Positions 55,491 through 64,000 of a stretch of DNA of 64,000 bases are shown here, one piece after another. This DNA comes from Dendrolimus kikuchii (Eukaryota > Arthropoda > Insecta > Lepidoptera > Lasiocampidae): contig CM034398.1 of NCBI GenBank assembly GCA_019925095.2, forward strand, positions 10,865,001 through 10,929,000, given 5' to 3'. The first letter of the stretch is position 1; each line of letters starts with the position of its first letter. The notes below the pieces were generated by a model, which saw only the letters and a program-made list of their open reading frames with translations, searched no databases and had not been told where the DNA came from. Made by a program: the position numbers and the translations under genes.

Positions 55491-56689
55491 CTCTTAGTCG
55501 TATTGTATAACTGGCAAAAAATACGAATTATAATTTCTACTAAAACCAAAGTCGTATCCGTACGATTAAAAAATTGCCCACAGATACGACTTAAGAAACT
55601 ACATCATCAAAGTTCAAACCAAAACTATAGACATAACATTAAAATATTTATAGTTTAATTATAAGTAAATTAACGGCAGAATAACATTAAACATAGAAAT
55701 GAATCAGAAAAATAACTTATTCATCGCATTCCTTCTAGAAACAGCCTACGAATGAACTCGAAATTTTAGTAATAACAACTGGAAAACTTACATTTAAAAT
55801 ATTTTTCGATCACGGTGGACGATTTGTCACCCACTTGTTTTTGTTTACTCTCACGATTAAATAGTTTACGCTTACAGCAGCAAAGGATACTTCTTACGGT
55901 TATGAGACGAGATATTGACAGACTACCACTTAGGTGGTATATATAGGTACGCACTACATCATAAATGTTATAAAGTAACATCCCAAGTGGTGACTAGCAG
56001 TAAAATGTTAGGGAAATTTTCTTAGACCACATCAGCTATTACTATGTATATTAGATACAGCAAAATAGTTTCCGAACACTAATAAAACCGGACATTTTGT
56101 ACGCAATAAAACAGTATATACGGGTGGATCCTACTAATTTATTTATCACCTTCCCAATTTCTCTATCTGGGACAGTGCCGACCTCGATAGATTCACTATA
56201 ATACAGTCAAGAGAATATTTGATGGGAATCAATAACAGAATTATAAACTATAAAATTCATTGAACAGAAATAAATATACCTACTGGCATTTTCTAATTAT
56301 GAAATTTAGCTACATGGCGTTTTATATGGAGAAGTGGATCCTGTAACGATAATCTACTTGGAAATTCAAACTCACACTAACATTTTTTTCCATGCATTGA
56401 ATATTAATTTGAATGTGAGTTTTGGATTTTTAGGCTTCAATCATATTAATTAGCATAGAAGTTTAAATATTTCCAGGATACGTGACAAATTCGAGGTTTC
56501 TACGGGGTACGTACCTATAGTATAAAAATGCATGCAAGCAGTGTTGCATGCAAAATTGTAATCCATATAACACTAAAACTTATAAATAACTTCGCAACTG
56601 GAAATTTAGTCTGTTTTTATGCTCTATCAAAATAACAATGAATCCGATTAGAAAAAATATTTTTACGAAAGATATACAATTTTACGAAG
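55491..56689. other. Unassigned AT-rich DNA
   Basis: The first ~200 bp might continue the psq relic upstream. No further gene or repeat recognised. Confidence 0.35.
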
Positions 56690-56757
56690 ATTATACGACA
56701 CGACTCGAAATAATGAGTCACTAATTTAACACGGATGGAAATGCGAGGCACAGCTAG
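56690..56757 (+). mobile_element. Helitron 3' end
   Basis: ACGGATGGAAATGCGAGGCA followed by CAGCTAG|T (CTAG 56754-56757) is the layout of an insect Helitron 3' terminus (gatgaagccgcgggcacagctag type). The 5' end was not located. Confidence 0.5.
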
Positions 56758-57149
56758 TATTGTAAGTAAAGTACATGCGAAAATCCATCACAAAATCAAT
56801 ACTGGAACTAAACCTTTTGCAAAACAAGGTATTTATTCCCTGAGGTCAGGACTGCGTTATTAATTGAATACCACAATATACACAATTGAAAATAGCTATT
56901 TAAATAAATAAACCATTTACGCATTTAGTCATATTGTACTAGATATATCTATGTTAGTGATGAAATGCTTTTTCAAATGGTAATGAGTGGCGCACATTGA
57001 GTCTGCTAATGCACTGGCTTGTTGGAACTTCGTGGGACCACACCGCGCAGCCGTGTTATCTCGCCGCATAAGCTAATTTATTTTCCATGAGAATAGAGTA
57101 TAATCAAACAGTTTTCTTGAGTGAATAACATATTAAGATAAATAAGTAA

Positions 57150-57412
57150 CGGGTGTCTCTGTGGTTGAGTAGTTTAAGCATTGTCCCGACCAGTTCACCG
57201 AAATGCAGAAATCCCGTATTCGAGCCTCGGTAAAGTAAATTTCATAAACAAGTTTTCAGATACTTCTTACTCCAGTCTGGGATGGTCGTATGTGATTCAT
57301 GACATCATAACTTGCTCTACTTGTGAATATGAATATGTGTGTGTCTGCTGCTGTATTTATTATAATTATCGTCTTATCAAGTATGCCTGGTAAGGGCGGA
57401 CATGGTCCTCTT
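57150..57412 (+). mobile_element. Second tRNA-like SINE family
   Basis: GTCTCTGTGGTTGAGTAGTT resembles a Pol III A box and CGTATTCGAGCCTCGG a B box, about 45 bp apart. The body continues to GCCTGGTAAGGGCGGACATG near the end. It differs from the other SINE family in core and tail. No TSD found. Confidence 0.5.
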
Positions 57413-57552
57413 CTAACATATTATTATAAGAATATTGCTATAGAAACTATGTGAAAACCCCTGTCACAATAATAAATGATGAATATGAAACGATGTCTTT
57501 CATATCACGTTTTAGTTCGGGTAGATATTGATTGCTTTATAAAATAACGCCC

Positions 57553-57626
57553 TTGGCGTTTCAAACGTCTATAGATGACGGTAACGACATTTCGTAAGGC
57601 GGGCCGGCTGTCTGCTTCTGGCAATA
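57553..57626 (-). repeat. Family B-related scrap
   Basis: TTGGCGTTTCAAACGTCTAT, AGATGACGGTAACGAC and GGCGGGCCGGCTGTCTGC in reverse follow the B-related order up to the GCAATAAAAAAT start. Confidence 0.5.
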
Positions 57627-57707
57627 AAAAATAATAACATATGACAGTGTATGAAATATAATTAATACTAATTCAGAATTGATTATACTAAGTGTGCCGC
57701 TATCTAT

Positions 57708-58017
57708 CTATCCGTGCAGGAACGGAGAAAAAATACAATTTCCTGCGGCCAGGCGGCCTGTCGTAAAAGGCGACAAAACAACCCACAGTCCGGTGGTAGG
57801 GCATTTACCCGACTGGATGGCTACCACCCCTGGTTTAAAGTATGTCACCATAACAACCTTGAGTTGTGTTCCGGAATTAGTGACCACGTTCCAGTCTCCC
57901 TTAAGAGAGCAGCAGCGTATTTGTAGCACGTTTGGTTTTGCAAATATCCATAGGCAATGGTAACTGCTTTCCATCAAGTGGGCCGTCTGCCTGTCTGCTG
58001 AACTCCTGCAATAAAAA
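57708..58017 (-). mobile_element. Family B element, near full length
   Basis: TATCCGTGCAGGAACGGAG to CTCCTGCAATAAAAAT. The 70-codon GTG-initiated frame and the longer frame with VVGHLPDWMATTPGLKY are both open. Directly preceded by CTATCTATC. Confidence 0.85.
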
Positions 58018-58507
58018 TATCTAACCAGTTTATCTCTCCCATCTCCACCATACTGAAACACTTTAGCTGTGCTATTTCAAAAGCTAGCAGCCGACATAAA
58101 AAAACGCTTTTTATTAGCGTATCGTCAAGTTCCTAGCCGTTATTGCTCTGGTCTACAATTTCTTGATAACCACTTGCTCGGTTTTGATTTTCCACCGTTG
58201 ACTTGTTTTACGAGTCTTTTCACACACATTTTCTCTACATACCAAAACCATCTAAACAAAAACATGCCTCGTTGTTCCAACACCTTCTATTCCAACATGC
58301 TTCATAAGAAATTAGGTTTCTAAACGAAGCCATTTAAATTATACCTATAAAATTATTTTTCTTAATAAAAGCTCCATGACCCTTATTTGCCGTTTAGATA
58401 TAAAATTGCAAACATACCACCTACATTTAACAAATTGGATAGCATTCTTAAATTACTTAATTGCGTTTTTATGTGTTTTAAAAATAGAAAATCAGGTGAG
58501 AAATAAC
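58018..58507. other. Unassigned AT-rich DNA
   Basis: An 84-codon frame at 58069-58323 has no known motif. Confidence 0.35.
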
Positions 58508-58575
58508 GGGTACAGGTGCGACTGGGGACCACTGACCACAACGGCGGGTCGCATTCGTGGTCATGACCTGTACCC
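58508..58575. repeat. 68-nt foldable block with perfect 10-bp closing stem
   Basis: GGGTACAGGT (58508-58517) pairs with ACCTGTACCC (58566-58575). Inside, TGACCAC can pair with GTGGTCA, and TGCGAC with GTCGCA, but these two stems cross each other. The block is GC-rich in an AT-rich setting. Confidence 0.75.
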
Positions 58576-58720
58576 TACCCTCCATAATTAACGGACCCAA
58601 GAAATTAAAGTAAATTAACTTATGGGTATACAAACAGGTCGTCTTTAGTATTTCTTTCTTAGTCTATGTCACTTATTACACGAGCTATGTCTTCTAGCTT
58701 TAGCTGCGTCATGTTGCTAC

Positions 58721-58990
58721 ACGCGGTAGCTTAGTGGTTAGCGCATTCGCGTCTCAAACTCAAAAGATGCGGGTTCGAATCCTGACCGGAAAAGCACTTC
58801 GGCAGGTTTCTAACTTAATATGCATATTGTTACAATATCACGTGCTAACAGTGAAGGAAAACATCGTGATGAAACCTGCTCATTGAGATATCTGATTTGT
58901 CAGACTGTGGAAGGTATACTATTCTATTCCCCTATAAATGGAAGGCCCGAACCCAGCAGTGGGACGTTTATGTGCTGTTATTATTATTTG
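58721..58990 (+). mobile_element. tRNA-derived SINE with intact A and B boxes
   Basis: TAGCTTAGTGG (58727-58737) fits the Pol III A box and GGTTCGAATCC (58772-58782) is a perfect B box. The core AACAGTGAAGGAAAACATCG and AACCCAGCAGTGGGACG tail block follow. Compared with other copies ~30 bp of the core are deleted. A weak TTGCTACAC / TTGCTATAC duplication may flank it. Confidence 0.85.
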
Positions 58991-60562
58991 TATATTGCTA
59001 TACCGCTTTGGATCGTATTTTAGTCGTGGCCTGATATTATATAGCTTTCTTTTGTCAAGATGGAAATTCTTAATGCTGGTTTGAAGTCATGAGAGATGAT
59101 ATGTCTACCAAAAATCTCACAATTCCTTATGCCGAAGACCGCGCTCAGTAGAAAAATGAATAGATAAAGGGACCCCGAACTCTAAAGCTAACGCTCCTAA
59201 TACAGCCTGGATTTATTGCTAAAATGTTGATCATCTTGATAGGAATGCTTTAAGCACACCCCACCGCCCGGGGCATACAGCTAGGTTTATAACCACCCTG
59301 GGCCCTGGCAGACGTAGCCTGGCTTAAATTAGGTTGCAACGTTCAGACTTCTCTTGCCCGGGGATCAGCACCCCGGCGTGTAATTCAAACAAGTGGGCGT
59401 GTGCCTGCACCTGCACGCCCTCACATCTAATAACCTTAAATCGAGTCACAGCTGTTGTTTTACTATTATGTACCTATAGCTTTATATTAATCCTTATATT
59501 AATCTTCATCAAAATCAAAAGGATTTTGACTTTAGAATTTTAAGGCTTAACGTTCATATATTCAACAATAATAAAATATGTAAAAATAATTAAATGTAAA
59601 TTTTATAAATAGTATGCACTTAACTTAGTTGTAAGCGGTTTGTTTTCCGAATAAAATAAAAACATTTAAAATAAACAGTAACAATTTGTTTATAATTTAA
59701 TTATACTTATGTATCTTTGTATACTCCACTTTGTTTAGTTAAGAAAAAGCGCTCTTTCAAAACACGAACCCAAATGGCTTTTGTTTCTAAATAATCGGGA
59801 AAATCAAGATCCTGGGCGCGATCTTACAGGATTTTCCGCTATATGTTTCGTTTTATACATTTACTAAAAAACAGAGGACCCTCGTCAAGAAGGATTTGTT
59901 AACTGAAAAAAGATGTACAATTTGGTTTTATGTTTTGTTGCGTCACCTGATCAAGATACAGGGACAACAAAAGTACGTGATTTTTTGATAAAGCTTAAAT
60001 AGGCCATAGCTCTACGGGTGCAGAGCTGTGGTGGTACACATTTATAACACTTTTATAGAAATATCAAACTGAATCCGCTACGACACTGGCGTCGAATGAA
60101 CAGCAAAAGAACAAAAGCATGGCCAAGCCCAAAAGGAAAGAGGGTACCCTTGTTTCTCGAGGGTACTCTTGAGTCACACACAGCGTCAAGGGCTCGAAGA
60201 AATACTGCATTGCAGGTCTGGCATCCGTAAGACACGGATGGCTATACAGCGTTTTGTAGGCTGCGCTGGACAGCTTGTTCTGCCCAGGTATCATGAATAT
60301 GTACCCACTAAGGTCGCCCCGAGGCTTGAAATGTGTAATTATACTTTTACTAAACTAAAAAATGATTCGTCTCCTTCGACTGCAACGCATAAGAACTCTC
60401 GCCTTATCAGCAATACTTTAAGTGGCATTTATACGTACTTGCCTACCTACCTAATTAAGATCAAAAAATTAATAATCCGTGTTTCCACCATTTACACAAG
60501 TACAAAATCACAGCGATTTGGCATGCTTAAAATAAATTCATCAAAACCACTTTAAGGAATTG
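58991..60562. other. Unassigned DNA with two GC-richer stretches
   Basis: 59250-59430 (for example CACCCTGGGCCCTGGCAGAC) and 60060-60330 are GC-rich for this window. Frames over the second are open on both strands (76-128 codons) but carry no motif I know. They may be old transposon pieces or exons. GACCCTCGTCAAGAAGG near 59877 repeats one at 47463. Confidence 0.35.
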
Positions 60563-60572
60563 CCGTCCACAT

Positions 60573-61500
60573 TTATTCTAACAAGTCAAAAAGTTGTTGT
60601 AGGGTATGCACGGGATCCATACTCGGCAGAGCTCTTCTTTGGAGCATATCCCATTCGTGCTCAATTGGGTTGAGGTCTGGCGATTGAGCAGGCCATGGCA
60701 GAACGTTATGTTACGAGTCTAGTCGTGTGTGAACGTGCATTTTCGTGCATGAGTCGAAACGAATCACCTAACCGGCTTCGCAAAGGAATGATCACACTCA
60801 GACGTGATCATCAATCAATCAACAATCATCTCCGCATAAATCTGAGCATTGAGGTTGCCCCTGATCTAAATGAGATCGGATCTTCCACCGATCGAATTAC
60901 CAACCCAAACCATTACTGTTCCCCCTCCATTTGAATGAACTTTCTGTCAAAATTTCAAACGTTCTTGACGTTCAGAGGTCCTCCAAACTTGAATACGTCT
61001 GGTATCCGGCCTGATACCGAAACGAGATTCTTCCGAAAAACAAACACAACGCCAGTCTTCTTCCTCGCAACGTCTGTGTTCGTGAGCCCATTGTAAACGG
61101 GCTCTAAAATTGCGAGGTGCTATAGGTCAAACTCTCAGCGTCCTTCGGGAAGGCTGACCCACTTCACCTAAACAATTTCGGATGGTTTGGTCGCTTATCA
61201 GCAAGCCTGAAGAGCGGTGGGGCCTCGTAGCCAACAGCATGGTGGTCATGGTACGATTCTGTCAGGCAGTATTTTCCATGGGCCGATCCTGTTTGCGAGT
61301 GGTGATGCGAGATCGTGCTCCATGTCGCTCAGCCACGCTACTCGTGATACGATAGCATGTCCAAAGGCGGCTTATGACGCTCTGTGTAGTTCCAAGAGTG
61401 ACAGCCAGAGTACGTTTCCTGGAACCAGCTTGCAACTTAATGTCGTCACTCCATATCGATGCAATTTTTTTCAGCTCCGAAGCAGAAATTGTAATAGTTT
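60573..61500 (-). pseudogene. Degenerate Tc1-like transposase
   Basis: Minus-strand motifs in order: HTH TLGTTQSVISRLW with AERHGARSR (near 61300-61400), LLISDQTIRNCLGEVG (near 61180), LQWAHEHRRCEEEDWR and FSEESRFGIRPDTRRIQVWR (61000-61100), GGGTVMVW (60920), RGNLNAQIY, RLMHENARSHTTRLV (60725-60760) and AQSPDLNPIEHEW (60651-60693). It ends ...QQLFDLLE then TAA at 60573-60575. This is the whole length of a Tc1-like DDE transposase. In-frame stops at several places, shifts around the first Asp block and Asp-to-Glu changes in FSDESRF and DNARPH show it is dead. TIRs were not found. Confidence 0.88.
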
Positions 61501-61967
61501 TTTAAAAACTATTACACACTTCTATAGGTATCCTGATTGACAGTTGATTTTCTATTTTTAACCAAATTTAAAGAAAATTCTTTATTCAAATAGTGAAATT
61601 CACTAATAAGAACCAATAACTATTCAAAAAAAAAATAATTCTCAATTGCGGCTGTACTCTAAGACGTACTTGATCCCTAGATACTCTTGATGTGTGTATA
61701 TGCTCTCGTAGAAACCCAGGTAGGTTTAGTGGGTAGTTTGTTCGGCCTCCTCCTTTAATAGAGGAGATAGTGTTTTCCGTTTGGTGCAAGAGTCCTACAC
61801 ACACACGAAGCACGCGGCATTAGGCAGTGCTTTTGATCTTCCCCTGTATACAGGACCCGTGTGTGTGTCGCAAGAAAAGACATTCCCCCTGAATTAATAA
61901 AAAAAGCATTATTACATACATACATTTACGACAATAAATCTTTTCTTTCTTTCCTTTTTTTTCTTAG
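61501..61967. other. Unassigned DNA
   Basis: 61650-61860 is GC-richer and has a 75-codon minus frame (GGGRTNYPLNLPGFLREHIH) with no known motif. It may be an unrecognised repeat. The last ~30 bp is a pyrimidine tract ending in TTCTTAG. Confidence 0.35.
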
Positions 61968-62050
61968 TATCACAGCTCTAGCAGCACTAGCACAGCAGCT
62001 CATGGCCGGCCATAATGCTCGGCTGGACCGGTGTGTGTGTGCCTACCTTG
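61968..62050 (+). CDS. Candidate 83-bp internal exon
   Basis: Preceded by a 27-nt pyrimidine tract and TTAG acceptor (61941-61967) and followed by TTG|GTAAAT, a good donor (62051). One frame (phase 1) is open: ITALAALAQQLMAGHNARLD then RCVCAYLG. The block is far richer in GC than its flanks. If not spliced, the frame runs on to a TAG at 62080. Protein not recognised. It could be chance. Confidence 0.35.
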
Positions 62051-62689
62051 GTAAATCGTTCGCCGACAATGGTGTTTCTTAGATTATGGAGTATTTTCAA
62101 GGACAAATTTGTATTTACTAATATTGTTGTGTAACTAATACAAGTAATAGAACTTGGAACTTTTCACAATAATATAAAAATACGAAAAAGCTGCTAAAAA
62201 AGTTACATAAAAAACATTTTTTAACATTAAGATCGTTTTCTTTTTTAATTTTTTTATGTCTTATTTGTATACAAATTGAAATATAGAAATAAACCCGTCT
62301 AATTTCGGCTTTAGGCTTTGGATTCAATATTTATGAATGTTTGATTCGAGCTAGATACACAGATTGTGCAAAGAAATTTAAAAAGAAGAAAAGTACGTTA
62401 CTTAGTTAAAAAAATAAGGTAAATTTTTGTTGAATGTTTTTTTTTTAATTTCTTGTGGTTCTGGCTGTAAAGCATTTTGAACTATAGCTGTTTGCTATAG
62501 TTATTGGACTGCTGAGTCCCAGATGGATATATTTTGTTACTTTTAGATGAGAATTAAAATGTTATCTCTGAGATATAATAAAAAGAGATAATAATATAAT
62601 GTAATATAGATTCAGTACTTTTGTCTGCTATCGTGACGAATATAATGTTATTTACTTAACATGTTTAAGTAAGTTTAGTGGGTAAGTTT

Positions 62690-62735
62690 TTCTGTAATGG
62701 TGTACAATAAAGTTTTATCGATCTATCTATCTATG
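62690..62735 (+). repeat. LINE tail scrap with (ATCT)n
   Basis: GTAATGGTGTACAATAAAGT, then ATCGATCTATCTATCTATG, as at the 3' tips of the copies at 35666 and 48330. The hairpin part is not present. Confidence 0.5.
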
Positions 62736-64000
62736 TTTTTCATTTGCTTGTATTGCTTTTATTTGCTTATATGTAGACGAAACATTTTTTTATAAAATGG
62801 CATTCAACATTTTAGGTTCATGAAATACAATTATGAATAATAAACGAGTTTTAAGCTTAAAATGCGTTTTATCTAACAAATGGTTAAAACTTACATTGAC
62901 GGTTTTTTTATGAATAAGACGTTATTGTAAAATACAACATTGTACCATAGAATGACTTGTCAAAACAAGAAACCAAGTTGGAGGTTTTTCCTTTAGAAAT
63001 CTCCGTGAACAAGAGTGGCCTCAGGCAATACTAAAAATCTCGGGTATCGTATTTGTAGTATGTGACCCCTTTTCTGATATGTCATGAAAAATGCTGAAAA
63101 GGATATTGTCTTACCTAGTACCTAAAGTTTGAAACAATAGGATACCTGTACGTTTATCTCGCCTACAATAAAAGATGATTTGGCATACAATAAACGTTAT
63201 AGTTTATTGTATGTTTTATGCCTTAAATCTTTGTTATATATGGTTACAAAGTTTCAAAAAGTAAAATGTATTTTGTAGTACTAAACCGTCTGTGAATTCT
63301 TTCGAGTGATTTACGTATTAAATTTGCGAGTTTTGGCGAGAAACTCACTTGAAAATTATTATAATACTATGCAGTTTTATTTCTAGTACCCTTTTATTAG
63401 ATTTCAACTGGCTTTCTAGTATAAATATTTTAATACATAATAGCCTCTTTTAGGCTGTCAGTGTATGAGTGCACCGGTACTAAATTATAAGTGTGAGAGG
63501 AGGGAGTGCCTAGGTAGGTACTTAAGTAATTCTATATTTTTGATTGCGTATTTTTTATGGTAATCCATAATTTACGATACGTGTGAGAGATGAAATAATA
63601 TTTTATATCAGTCCGTGGCCAAACACACAATATGTGTCAACGAACACGTTCAAAGAGCACAGTGCAGGGTTTGATGGGCGGAGACTTATTGCGACCCTCT
63701 TGATTCGCCTCCTGCCTTTTTGCATGTCATACAAAATAAAAAGCCCATTTTGACACTTAAAAATGTCAATAAAACGTAATTTTGAATGAAATCGACAAGA
63801 CTCAAAGTCTAACAATTAATTTATTTAACTGATAATATACATTATTTTTACGGGCTTATTAAATAAAGTTGTTAAAAAATATTCCAATTATTATTTTCCT
63901 CCAAATAACGAAATAACATGTCATTTTTTTATTATTCTATTATGTCGTATTAATCTATGACGAAATCTCAAAAACAGTTACATTCTGTACTATACTATAC
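62736..64000. other. Unassigned AT-rich DNA
   Basis: Includes a perfect 12-bp hairpin at 63184-63213 (CATACAATAAAC / GTTTATTGTATG, 6-nt loop). No gene or repeat recognised otherwise. Confidence 0.4.

Overview
The window looks like AT-rich, gene-poor DNA from an insect genome, most likely a moth or butterfly. That assignment is an inference. It rests on the repeats: short non-autonomous Helitrons ending in CTAG, RTE-type LINEs with (ATGT)n tails, tRNA-derived SINEs, and a roughly 310-bp repeat with the TTATTGCAGGA / TCCTGCACGGATA ends that is familiar from lepidopteran sequence. I found no convincing complete host gene, rRNA, tRNA or CRISPR array. The window could be intergenic or lie inside a very large intron. 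The best hints of host coding are an 83-bp exon-like block at 61968-62050 and an open, GC-richer island at 31746-31985. Neither is identified.

Layout. 1-5 kb: unassigned AT-rich DNA, a (TA)n array, a LINE C-terminal relic, a perfect 23-bp inverted repeat and a SINE. 5-12 kb: an RTE scrap with a clean target-site duplication (TSD), a second LINE relic, two adjacent perfect hairpins, Helitrons, the 310-bp family (called B here) and a roughly 600-bp family (called D). 12-20 kb: degenerate Helitrons, several LINE relics, a (TA)n array and an RTE fragment. 20-25 kb: a 403-bp MITE with TA duplications, two B copies and a solo LTR with recognisable TATA, Inr, DPE and poly(A) signals. 25.1-27.2 kb: the best nest, a 5'-truncated but fully open RTE reverse-transcriptase ORF (497 codons) inserted in a 520-bp Helitron. 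27-36 kb: RTE and R1-like relics, a Helitron, SINEs, and D interrupted by B. 36-50 kb: more Helitrons, RTE tails, B copies and a LINE 3' end with a conserved small hairpin. 50-64 kb: a 93-bp RTE scrap with a 14-bp TSD, an interleaved inverted pair of B copies, a SINE inside a pipsqueak-type helix-turn-helix relic, and a degenerate Tc1-like transposase.

None of these elements appears autonomous here. The RTE ORF lacks its N-terminal endonuclease, the Tc1 gene has stops and altered acidic residues, and the Helitrons, SINEs, MITE and family B carry no recognised enzyme of their own. The nests give relative ages: B after D, RTE after Helitron, and SINE after the psq relic. I did not find an unmistakable new biological system. 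The strongest candidates for follow-up are the interleaved B structure, the perfect hairpins, the exon-like block and the open frames kept in family B.
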